Source of the DNA: Haematococcus lacustris
Lineage: Eukaryota; Chlorophyta; Chlorophyceae; Chlamydomonadales; Haematococcaceae
DNA: 64,000 bases
Assembly: GCA_030144725.1 (NCBI GenBank)
Contig: JASKMD010000002.1
Coordinates: forward strand, 1,447,611 to 1,511,610
Direction: 5' to 3'
A program made the position numbers and the translations under genes. The notes beneath the pieces are model-generated. The model saw only the letters and a list, made by a program, of their open reading frames with translations. It ran no database searches and had not been told where the DNA came from. This document shows positions 9,882 to 19,846 of the stretch, piece by piece. The first letter of the stretch is position 1. Each line of letters starts with the position of its first letter.

Positions 9882-12800
9882 ATGGCCAGAGTTGCACCAC
9901 CGGAGGAGCTGACAGCAGAGCAAGCGAGCGAGCTAAAAAAGGTGACGACACGAAGATGACGCAGCTGTGTTGACTGCAGATAATTCACACGGTTAGAAAT
10001 CGGACAATACTCGGATTTTGTACATCAGCAAAAGGCCGAAAAGTTGGGGGCCCCAACCGCCAGCTCCGCCAGGCCGCAGCTGCACCCACCCGCAGCAAGA
10101 CTCGCCCAGCACGTTGCGGGGCAGCCAAAGAGCTGGCTCCCCTGCGCCCGCCCCCACCCCAACGCTGAACGCTGCTCAACAACGCAATGCAGCCAGGTTA
10201 CCCACGCCGAGAGCGGGGCGCAGGCCACACCGTAAAGTTCAGCATGGGCGGTGCTGCCCCGCTGCCAGCCCAGCCGAGCCCAGCCAGCCCAGCCTATGCG
10301 AAGGCGAAATCGCCCTGGTCAGCCTGCTCCCCAGCGTGCGTCTCAACGTGCAACCCACGACCAGCCGGAGCTCTAGGACCGCCACATCCCAGCCCTGCCC
10401 CACCCCCTCCCAGCCTTGCGTTGCCCCTCCCTTCCAGCCCTGCCCCACCCCTGCCCAGCCTTGCCCCACCCCCTCCCAGCCTTGCGTTGCCCCTCCCCTC
10501 CCTGCCCATCCCTGCCCCACCCCCCTGCCAGCCCTGCCCCACCCCCTCCCAGCCCTGCCCCATCCCAGCCCTGCCCCACCCCATCCCAGCCCTGCCCCAC
10601 CCCATCCCAGCCCTGCCCCACCCCCTCCCAGCCTTGCCTTGCCCCATCCCTCCCTGCCCAGCCCTGCCCCACCCCCTCCCAGCCCTGCCCCACCCCCTCC
10701 CAGCCCTGCCCCACCCCCTCCTACAGCCCTGCCCCACCCCCTCCCAGCCCTGCCCCACCCCCTCCCAGCCCTGCCCCACCCCATCCCAGCCCTGCCCCAC
10801 CCCCTCCCAGCCCTGCCCCACCCCCTCCCAGCCCTGCCCCACCCCCTCCAGCCCTGCCCCACCCCCTCCCAGCCCTGCCTTACCCCATCCCAGCCCTGCC
10901 CCACCCCCTCCCAGCCCTGCCCCACCCCCTCCCAGCCCTGCCTTCCCCCCTCCCAGCCCTGCCCCAACCCCTCTCAGCCTTGCGTTGCCCCTGCCCTGCC
11001 CTGCCCTGCCCTGCCCTGCCCTGCCCTGCCCTGCCCTGCCCTGCCCTGCCCTGCCCTGCCCTGCCCTGCCCTGCCCTGCCCTGCCCTGCCCTGCCCTGCC
11101 CTGCCCTGCCCTGCCCTGCCCTGCCCTGCCCTGCCCTGCCCTGCCCTGCCCCGCCCCGCCCCGCCCCGCCCTGCCCCGCCCCGCCCCGCCCTGCCCTGCC
11201 CTGCCCTGTTCTGCCTTGCCCTGCCTGTAGGTGTGTGGCAGTGCAGGCTGGAGGTGTGCTGCAATGCATGAGCAGTAGCAGCAGCAGGCAGCAGTGCATG
11301 TGCTGGATTGCATGAGCAGGAGCAGCAGCAGCAGGCTGTTTTGCATGAGAAGCAGTGCAAGGACAGCAGCAGCAGCAGTGTATGGGCAGCAGCAGCAGGC
11401 TGTCGGTATGTGGTAGTGCAGGCTGCAGGTAGCAGCAGGCTGCAGGTGTGCTTCAGTGCATGAGCAGCAGCAGCAGCACCAGGCTCAAGTGCATGTGCTG
11501 CAGTGCACGAGCAGCTGCAGCAGCAGGCTGTAATGCATGAGCAGCAGTGCATGGGCAGCAGCAGCAGTGTATGGACAGCAGCAGCAGGCTGTAGGTGTGT
11601 TGCAGTGCAGGCTGCAGGTAGGAGGAGGCTGCAGTTGCATGTGCTGCAGGTAGGAGGTAGGAGCTGTGCTGCAGGCTGCAGGCAGGAGGTTGTAGGTGGG
11701 TTGCGGTGCATGAGCAGCAGCAAGAGCAGCAGGCTGTAGTGCATGAGCAGTGCATAGACAGCAGCAGCAGGCTGTAGGTGTGTGGCAGTCAGAGCCCATC
11801 AGTGCCCGGTCAGTGCCCATCAGTCAGAGCCCATCAGTGCAGTCAGAGCCCATCAGTGTGCACTGACTGCACAGTCAGAGCCCATCAGTGCAGTCAGAGC
11901 CCATGTAAGAAGAATGGTGCATGGTACAAAAGCTTCCAAAAGGTTGTCCTGAGCTTCCGTTCAGTTCCGTGCTACACAATGTGATTTGTAAGCTGTGAAT
12001 GGTCAAGATGTAATGAAGAAAACGGTGGTGGTTATCAGCCGTGTATCCTCGTCATGTATGATACCTACGCCCCTTGTATGGACAACACCACCACGCGGTG
12101 ATGCGCTGCAAACGGCTGCAAAAGGCTGCAAACGTGGTAGCCACCTGCTACACACCCCCTTTGCATGTATGCATCACGGTCATGCTTAGCAAGTGCAGGC
12201 TTGGCAGTGATCCACACCCAATGTGTCACAGCTAGCTGGACTACGGATGGTACCTATAGTGGAGGCTCACCAGATCCAGCCACATGCTAGGGTGTGGTGC
12301 GCCACGTGCCCCTTGTATGGACAACACCACCATGCGGTGATGCGCTGAGGCTGCAAACGTGGTAGCCACCTGCTACACACCCCCTTTGCATGTATGCATC
12401 ACGGTCATGCTTAGCAAGTGCAGGCTTGGCAGTGATCCACACCCAATGTGTCACAGCTAGCTGGACTACGGATGGTACCTATAGTGGAGGCTCACCAGAT
12501 CCAGCCACATGCTAGGGTGTGGTGCGCTACATGCCCCTTGTATGGACAACACCACCACGCGGTGATGCGCTGAGGCCGCAAACGTGGTAGCCACCTGCTA
12601 CATGCAAAGGGGGTATGCGCATACCCCCTTTGCATGTATGCATCACGGCCATGCTTAGCAAGTGCAGGCCTGGCAGAGATCCGAACAAAATTTAAGCATA
12701 TGCCACCACGCGGTATTACATCGACGCTGCAACTGGCACGGTCAAGGACGCTAGGTCTATTGTATTGTGAAATTGTCTTACACAGCCAATGTGGTGTCCA

Positions 12801-15800
12801 TATGCGGCTACACAAGCAATGGCATGGGTGAACAACCGCATATTGCATGCCTTTATTTGCATGGAGCTACCAAGACCACCGCAGACCATGCCAGATCTAT
12901 GCCTTATAATCTTCCCTGTCGTAGCAGTGTTGGGTTGCCACTCCAGCTTTGTGCATGCCACCAGACACACACCGCACATGTTGCTGTCCTTGCACTGCTG
13001 GTCATGCATTACAGCCTGCTGCTGCTGCTCCTGCTCATGTACTCCAACACAAGCACTGCTGCCTGCTATTGCTGCTGCACATGCATTGCAGCACACCTGC
13101 AGCCTGCACTGCCACACACCCACAGGCAGGGCAGGGCAGGGCAGGGCAGGGCAGGGCAGGGCAGGGCAGGGCAGGGCAGAACAGGGCAGGGCAGGGAGGG
13201 GCAACACAAGGGTATGAGGGGGTGGGGCAGGGCTGGGATGGGGTGGGGCCGGGCTGGGAGGGGGTGGGCAGGGCTGGGAGGGGTGGGGTGGGGCAGGGCT
13301 GAGAGGGGGTGGGGCAGGGCTGTAGGGGGGTGGGGCAGGGCTGGGAGGGGGTGGGGCAAGGCTGGGCAGGAAGGGATGGGGCAACGCAAGGCTGGGAGGG
13401 GGTGGGGCAGGGCTGGGATGGGGTAAGGCAGGGCTGGGAGGGGGTGGGGCAGGGCTGGGAGGGGGTGGGGCAGGGCTGGGATGGGGTAAGGCAGGGCTGG
13501 GAGGGGGTGGGGCAGGGCTGGGAGGGGGTGGGGCAGGGCTGTAGGGGGGTGGGGCAGGGCTGGGAGGGGGTGGGGCAGGGCTGGGAGGGGGTGGGGCAAG
13601 GCTGGGCAGGGCAGGGCAGGGCAGGGCAGGGCAGGGCAGGGCACATGTGGGGCTGTAGGGGGGTGGGGCAGGGCTGGGAGGGGGTGGGGCAGGGCTGGGA
13701 GGGGGTGGGGCAGGGCTGGAAGTGGGTGGGGCAGGGCTGGGCAGGAAGGGGAGGGGCAACGCAAGGCTGGGAGGGGGTGGGGCAGGGCTGGGATGGGGTG
13801 GGGTACGGCTGGGATGGGGTGGGGCAGGGCTGGGAGGGGGTGGGGCAGGGCTGGGAGGGGGTGGGGCAGGGCTGGGAGGGGGGTGGGGCAGGGCTGGAAG
13901 TGGGTGGGGCAGGGCTGGGCAGGAAGGGGAGGGGCAATGCAAGGCTGGAAGGGGGTGGGGCAGGGCTGGAATGGAGTGGGGCAGGGCTGGGATGGGGTGG
14001 GGCAGGGCTGGGAGGGGGTGGGGCAGGGCTGTAGGGGGGTGGGGCATGATTGGGAGGGGGTGGGGCAGGGCTGGGAGGGGGTGGGGCAAGGCTGGGCAGG
14101 GAGGGAATGGGCAACGCAAGGCAGCGAGGGGGTGGGGCAGGGCTGGGATGTGGCGGTCCTAGAGCTCCGGCTGGTCGTGGGTTGCACGTTGAAACGCACG
14201 CTAGGGAGCAGGCTGACCAGGGCAATATCGCCTCCGCATAGGCTGGGCTGGCTGGGCTGGCCGGGCTAGCTGGGCTGGCAGCGGGGCAGCACCCCCCATG
14301 CTGAACTTTACGGTGTGGCCTGCGCCCCGCTCTCGGCGTGGGTAAATGGCTGCATTGCGTCGTTGAGCAGCGTGCAACGTTGGGGTGGGGGCGGGCGCAG
14401 GGGAGCCAGCTCTTTGGCTGCCCCGCAACGTGCTGGGCGAGTCTTGCTGCGGGTGGGTGCAGCTGCGGCCTGGCGGAGCTGGCGGTTGGGGCCCCCAACT
14501 TTTCGGCCTTTTGCTGATGTACAAATTCCGAGTATTGTCCGATTTCTAACCGTGTGAATTATCTGGTTGACTGTGTCCAGCTGCGGCGTGATCTCGGAGA
14601 CATAGCGCTTAACAACGCGGTGTGCGACGCGTGCTGCGTTGTGTGGTGACTTCGGTGGTGGTCTGACTTGGGTCTGACTGGACCATGCAGTGGCGCCAGC
14701 AAGCAGCGCAGGAGCTGCAGCAGCTGACCTTGTTCAGGTCCCCGGCACGCACCCTCTCTTACTTCAGCAAAGCTGTCAAGTCTGGCACTCACAGCGGGCT
14801 CACCTGGTTCATCCGCCACCCCTTCACTCTGTACCTCCTGCTGCCAGCACTGCTGCTGTACCTCGGGGCTAAACGAGCCCACCTTTATCCACAACTCATA
14901 ACAGGCTTAGAGGTGCGTGCTGCATCCCACTGCCAGATCCTACAGAGTTCACAATGGAATAGACAGCAGGACGGTGCTGGCAGACTGCTGGCTGCTGCCA
15001 CCGCTATTGCCATGTTTGCTGCCGCAGTCACCGCCACGCCTGCTGCCACAGCCACTGCCACGTTTGCTGCTGCTGGTGATGGTGGTGGTGGTGCTGCTGC
15101 TGCTGGTGGTGGTGATGGCAACGTGGGTGTGCTGGTGGTGTCTGCAGGAGTACACCCAGTATGTGGTATGGTGGCTGGGCCTGGGCGTGCTGTCCTCCAT
15201 AGGCCTGGGCACAGGCATGCACTCCGGGGTGCTGTTCCTGTTCCCACACATGCTTAAGGTGGGCACTCTGGGCAGGAGGCCAGCCCCCCCAGCACACCAC
15301 AGCTCGTTGCAGCTGGTCATAGCTGAACCCAGTACCCCCCAGCACACACCCAGCAAGCCCCGGCACCCTCCAGCACCCCCTCAGCTCACCCCGGCACACC
15401 ACCAGAGCTCACCCCAGCACCCTCCAGCCCCTCTTCAGCCTACCCCAGCACACTCCTTGAGCACACTCCAGCGTCCCTCAGCCTCCTACCAACTTGTCTT
15501 GGCAGGCGCTACCTCAGCGGCTCCAGCATGTCTTGTTTACCCTAACCCTAACCCTGCGTACCCCAACTACCCTAACTACCCTAACTACCCCACCCCTAAC
15601 TCCAACCCTGTGCTCCCGTGGCTCGGGCCGATGAGCCTGCCTCAAGCATGCAGATGGTGGCCTGCAGATGCATCATGATGGTGCCCTCAGGCTGGGTCAG
15701 GACCATAGTCAGGGTCATGTCTAGGGGTAGGCCAGTCACTGGGTGGGGCAGGTTCCCTCGTCCCCCTCTGCACACCTTAGGCCCTGCACCCAGCACCCAG

Positions 15801-17929
15801 CCTAACCCACCTTCCTGTAGGCCCCTGGTTGTCTGGCCCCAGCTGTGAGTACTGCTACTGCTGCTGCTGCTACCCAGCCCGGCCCTGCTGCCTGCAGGTC
15901 AGCCTTGCAGCCGAGACGTGCGGCCACACCCAGTTTGACATCCACCGTGATGTGTGGTACAACTCAGAACCCCTGCACTGTGGGGATGCTCCGCTTGGTC
16001 CTGTTGGCTTCTGGGCTGTGTTCAACAAGGCACGTGCTGCTGTGCCTCACAGCCACCAGCGTAGGCAGGGGGCAGGGCCAGGGATTGCAGCAGCCAGGGC
16101 AGGGGCAGTGGTGGGAGGGGCTGTTGCGACAGTGTGGGCAGCAGCAGTGACCCTGCAGAGCTTGCGGCAGCAGCGGCAGCAGCGGCAGCAGCGGCAGCAG
16201 CGGCAGCAGCTACCTGGCTGGGTAGCAGCAGCAGCAGTACTCACAGCTGGGGCCAGGCAACCAGGGGCCTACAGGAAGGTCCCACTCTCCGGCTGGAGTG
16301 CACCATGGACTAGGTCACACAGCAGCGGCAGCACTGCAGCAACAGCAGCGGCGGCCTCCACTAGGCCACCTGGCTGGAGTAGGGTATGCACTAGGCCATG
16401 TAGGCCTGGGTGGTTGCACCCACTGCCTAGCAGCACCAGACTGCATGCAGCCGAGCCTCCTATGAGGCTGCACAGCAACAGCAGTGCTCACAGCTGGCAG
16501 CACAGCAGCGGGACGGGTAGCAGCAGCAGCAGTACTCACAGCTGGGACCCACTAATTAGGGTCCTAAAGAAAGGTCCACTCCCCTGCTGTTGGCTGCATG
16601 GCTTCTGGGGCATCCTGCTGCTGGCCAGTTGGTGAGGCAGGGGCGGCCAGGCGGCACTGAGGGTGGTACCCCTCGTCCACAAAGTCTACTTCTTCAGTTA
16701 GCCACGGCTGCCACCCTTGGTTGGGATTTGGCTTGGGCATTGGCCTGCTATGACCTTCCATGGCCCCTCACTCCTCATCCTTGCATCCTGATCCAGCTGG
16801 TTTCATGATGCTGAGCTGCGTGCTAGTGCAGCTGCTCGGCTGGCTGCTGCTGCGCAGGTGGCCATCACGTCGATGCTGTGGGGTGCAGGCACAGCCATAG
16901 GGGAGGTGCCGCCCTACCTCATCAGCTACAGCGCAGCAGCAGCAGGCCGCAAGACCCTGGCAATGCAGGAGATACAAGAGGTGCGGGGTTCAACACCCAG
17001 GACTAGAGGCAGGGCAGGGCAGGGGCCAAGGGCAGGAGCCGGGCCATTGCAGGTGGGCAAGGCCTGGGATGCTGGCCAATGGCCAACAGCCAATGGCCAA
17101 TCAGTGCAACAGCAGTGAGAGGGGCGCCCTGGCCATGTCTACCCAGCCCTGCCTGAGACCTTCCCTGTCCTCACCTCGTCCTGTCCAGCCATCATGCCAG
17201 TAGGGCGCCCTCGCCCTGGGCTGTGCCTGGCAGCACTGTGTGGTGCAGCTGAGGCGCAAGTAGAGCAGCAGGGGGCGCGGCTGCCCTTTAATGTGCCCTG
17301 CCTGCTGGCCGCAGAAGCTTGGTAGCAGTCAGCGGTCAGGGCTGGTGGGGCGCGTCCTGTCCTGGATGGAGGGCCAGATGATGGACTTCATTCGCAAGCA
17401 CGGCTTCTGGGGCATCCTGCTGCTGGCCAGTTGGTGAGGCAGGGGCGGCCAGGCGGCACAGAGGGCAGCTGCTGGGGTTCAGTGCCTTGCTGCGGCCGGG
17501 ATGACCATGGGGTGGCCTGGTGCTGACCAGGTGGGGAAGGGAAAGGAAGCTGGGCGGTATGGGCCTGGTTGCAACTGGGCACTGGGGGCGGATGAAGTTG
17601 CAGATCAGGGTTGGCTAAGGCTAGGGAGTGCGTGAAAGGGCTGATGCCTTCCTCCTGCTTGTCTGCTTGCCACTGTTTCCGCCAGCGTGTCACCCCTCCT
17701 GCCTGCCCACCCACCTGCCTGCCTGCCCACCTGCTTGCCTGCCTGCCTGCCTGCCGTGCGCGCCTGCCTGCCTGCCTGCCTGCCTGCCCTGCGCGCCTGG
17801 CGCCCCGCCTACAGGCCCAACGCAGCCTTTGACCTGTGTGGGTTATGCTGCGGGGCCTTCATGATGCCCTTCTGGCAGTTCTTTGGGGCCACCCTCATAG
17901 GCAAGGGCCTGGTCAAGGTCAATGGGCAG
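9882..17929 (+). CDS. VMP1: VMP1-type (VTT domain) ER membrane protein, 3' end not found
   Basis: VMP1 proteins (KMS1/KMS2 in plants) are multi-spanning ER proteins with a VTT (DedA/TMEM41-like) domain, known for lipid scrambling, autophagosome formation and secretion. I read seven exons joining in one frame: 9882-9941, 14691-14912, 15148-15258, 15898-16029, 16858-16980, 17315-17433, 17815-17929 (294 codons). Family blocks in order are [68 protein letters not shown] and [18 protein letters not shown]. The start ATG 9882 opens a 20-codon acidic exon. All introns are GT-AG except intron 4, which appears to be GC-AG (GCACGT after AACAAG). Intron 1 contains a 4.6-kb hAT-like element. The roughly 110 C-terminal residues expected from animal and plant relatives were not found downstream, so the gene is partial or broken at its 3' end. 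ATG 14685 is an alternative start if exon 1 is not used. Confidence 0.87.
10385..11225 (+). repeat. Left-arm minisatellite of the fold-back element
   Basis: Imperfect tandem repeats with a unit of about 21 bp (core CAGCCCTGCCCCACCCCCTC) from about 10385 to 10985, followed by a CCCTG pentamer array to about 11225. The long open frames across it on both strands are artefacts of the repeat; they encode only Pro/Ala/Cys or Gly/Gln/Arg runs. The G-rich strand could form G-quadruplexes. Confidence 0.9.
12069..12695 (+). repeat. Direct repeat (2 full copies and 1 partial) in the spacer of the fold-back element
   Basis: Three copies of a unit that starts GCCCCTTGTATGGACAACAC: 12069-12307, 12308-12532 and 12533 to about 12695 (partial). 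The copies differ by small deletions. The third contains a perfect 36-bp palindrome at 12601-12636 that the other two lack. No coding function is seen. Confidence 0.85.
13125..14150 (-). repeat. Right-arm minisatellite of the fold-back element
   Basis: The reverse complement of the left-arm arrays: GGGCA pentamers at about 13125-13200 and 13600-13645, and about 21-bp units (core GGGCTGGGAGGGGGTGGGGC) over the rest. It is longer than the left arm, so the two arms have expanded independently. Confidence 0.9.
15810..16280. repeat. Inverted repeat bracketing VMP1 exon 4
   Basis: About 70 bp at about 15810-15879, at the end of intron 3, recurs in inverted orientation at about 16215-16280 in intron 4 with only a few differences (shared word CTGGCCCCAGCTGTGAGTAC). 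Exon 4 (15898-16029) lies between the arms. The left arm includes the region where the polypyrimidine tract and branch site of exon 4 would be expected. A further diverged copy of the right arm is at about 16508-16575. Confidence 0.75.
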
Positions 17930-18619
17930 GTGAGCAGGCCGGTGAGGGCCGGGCTGAGCTGCCTGGGGGGGCAGCAGCAGCAGCAGCAGGGAAGCGGCAC
18001 GACCTATAGGTGGTTGCTGAGGCTGGATGTGGACGATGCTGGCCAGGGTTGGTTCGCATGGCCTGAACCACTAGCGCTGAGGCTATGGACATTCAGGTCA
18101 TGTGGCACAGACGGGTTTATGACCAGAGTATGACCAGAGTATGACCAGAATGTGACCAGAGTAACCAGCCCAACACCTCAATGCTTAGCAGAGGTTCAGG
18201 CTGAGGGCGGCCAGGCAGGGGTGGGTAAGCCCCCACTGCCCCTCCCCAACAGCGATGTACCTGTTACGTCATGATCCTACACCATAATGGTCTCATGCCG
18301 GCCTTCCCCAACCTGATGTCCCACATGCTGCTGCTCCACCTTATCCCCCCTACTGCCTCACCCTCACCCCCGTCTGCCCCGCTTCTTTGCCATCTTCACC
18401 CCTGTCATGACAGCAGTCGGATCGGAGAGCGGTTGCGGGAATGTGGCACTGAGCCTACCTCCTCCCCATACCTTGAGGGCAATGCCACAGCTCGATCATT
18501 TTGACTTACAGCATGCTACTTACTAGGTTAAGCTCCTCTCAGACATTGCTACAAACGCCCATACTCAGACAAGCCCAAAGCTCACTTTGGTCGGTGACCC
18601 CCAACTCCCTTAGCCGATC
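17930..18619. other. Sequence after VMP1 exon 7, no further exon recognised
   Basis: A GT donor follows exon 7 at 17930, so another exon was expected. I looked for the usual block after VNGQ (hydrophobic, then the C-terminal membrane segment) in all frames and saw none. There are short tandem copies of TATGACCAGAG at about 18118-18160. Beyond this lies a MITE and other elements. Confidence 0.45.
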
Positions 18620-19099
18620 CAGGCTTGTGAATCTTCAGATTTTCAGATTTTCAATTTTCAGTTTTTCAATGAAATGAAATGAAATTCATTGAAAAACTGA
18701 AAGAGTTTCATCGTCAGTGAAATTGAGCGGATGCCGCTATTTCTCAGCCTATCCTTTTAGACGCGGCTTGTTTGTAGGCCTGCACTGGTTGAAATGCAGA
18801 AACACGTAGTTTGCCAAAGGTCAGACATGCAAGCCATTCTTAAAGATGCAAGCCGTCCATGCTGTCCGTGGATCCGCCCTCTGGGGCGTTTTCTGGCTTG
18901 CGCTTCTTCCGCTGTGGCTGTAGCGCGCTGGCGCTAGCCAAGCCAATCGCAGCACAGCCAATCACTCTGCACGACCCGATCTGCGATCTGACCGGGGGCA
19001 GCACCCGGCACTTTCAGATGTGCAGTGAAAACGTTCAGATTTTCAGATGAAAATTTTCATTGAAAATCTGAATGAAAATCTGAAATTTTCACAAGCCTG
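18620..19099 (+). mobile_element. hAT-like MITE, copy 3
   Basis: A 480-bp copy of the same family as 1692-2144 and 2299-2759, with the same centre and ATTTTCAG-rich subterminal arrays. Its outer ends read CAGGCTTGTGAA / TTCACAAGCCTG instead of CAGTGTTGTGAA: both ends carry matching changes, so the terminal repeat is still perfect. It is flanked by a direct repeat GCCGATC (18613-18619 and 19100-19106). Confidence 0.82.
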
Positions 19100-19839
19100 G
19101 CCGATCTCAGGACCAGGGCCATGCAGTCAGACACACAACTCCACACCATGACCGAATCAGGACTCGGCTCCTCTGAGAGTCACACTCCCCTACATGCCAT
19201 CCACCTGCGTGCAAGGTTTCATAGCTCAACTGCCACCCCACAGCCCCGTGGCCCTGATTCTGCTTAGAGAACATGATGTCACTTTGAAGATGTCAAACTG
19301 ATAGAGGCCTAGGCTGTTTAGCGTGCGGTTTATTTTAATAAATGCGCCAAGGGGTCAAGAACAAACATTTCGTAGCCATTTTCGTGTGGGTGCAGCGGGT
19401 GCAACACAGTGGAGGACACAGTGGAGGAGGGGGGTTCCAAGCCGGTGATACCTTAGTGTGCGCCGACCCAAATGGTGTATTCGGCAGAAGTGAGCACATC
19501 TATTATGTTTCATTCACCCCGTCTAGGTGCCCTGCACGCCCGGCAGGCATCGCGATGGGTGTTTGCCGGACATTTCATTTGTGCACAACCCGCTCATTGC
19601 GCCAGATAGATGGCACCACAGGGATGTGGCTCACCGTCCCAAGAATACCCGTCTCGCCGCTGTGGTTTGTTCGCGGGCACATGTGGCAGTACCCGAGCAA
19701 AGACTCCAATGTCGTGCGCTGATGGTCAGATGACGCGCATTGGTTTGCAGCTACCAATGTGCCAAACGCTATCGAAAACGATGCAGTATTGATAGAGTAC
19801 TTGCATGCATATTACCAACCCCATGTTGGGGGCGCCTGA
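19100..19839 (-). mobile_element. Element A of the unassigned TIR family (one end seen, left boundary unknown)
   Basis: Read on the minus strand from 19839, the sequence begins TCAGGCGCCCCCAACATGGG and then stays similar for at least about 75 bases to the left end of element B (19847 onward) and for about 40 bases to that of element C (34856 onward). This shows a related element running leftward. The other end of A was not found; the left limit given here is only the end of the neighbouring MITE. The forward-strand open frame at 19342-19722 has no recognised domain. Confidence 0.5.
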
Positions 19840-19846
19840 CCTGATG

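Larger units (their letters stand above)
9977..14565. mobile_element. Fold-back hAT-like element inside VMP1 intron 1
   Basis: A 4589-bp element with terminal inverted repeats beginning CAGATAATTCACACGG and ending CCGTGTGAATTATCTG, flanked by an exact 8-bp target duplication GTTGACTG at 9969-9976 and 14566-14573. The inverted repeats are very long: about 400 bp of unique sequence (to about 10385 and from about 14150), then GC-rich tandem repeats, then CAG-rich sequence, giving arms of about 1.4-1.6 kb around a central spacer of about 11.4-12.95 kb. No transposase domain is present, so it is non-autonomous. CA..TG ends and an 8-bp duplication fit the hAT superfamily. It lies wholly within the intron between AAAAAAG/GTGACG (9942) and CCATGCAG/TGG (14691). 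Confidence 0.85.

Noticed and set aside
10018..11315. Open frames of 240-420 codons on both strands over the left arm of the fold-back element
   Set aside because: They are generated by a tandem repeat without stop codons; composition is only Pro/Ala/Cys/Leu or Gly/Gln/Arg, and they are open in all frames at once.
12069..12695. CRISPR-like array
   Set aside because: Units of 225-239 bp are adjacent without spacers and the DNA is eukaryotic; this is an ordinary tandem duplication.
12716..14498. Minus-strand frames of 377-487 codons over the right arm
   Set aside because: Same minisatellite in inverted orientation; no protein-like composition.
18240..18504. Frame at 18271-18504 as the last VMP1 exon
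   Set aside because: It follows an AG but has no similarity to the VMP1 C-terminus and is Pro/Ser/Leu-rich low complexity.
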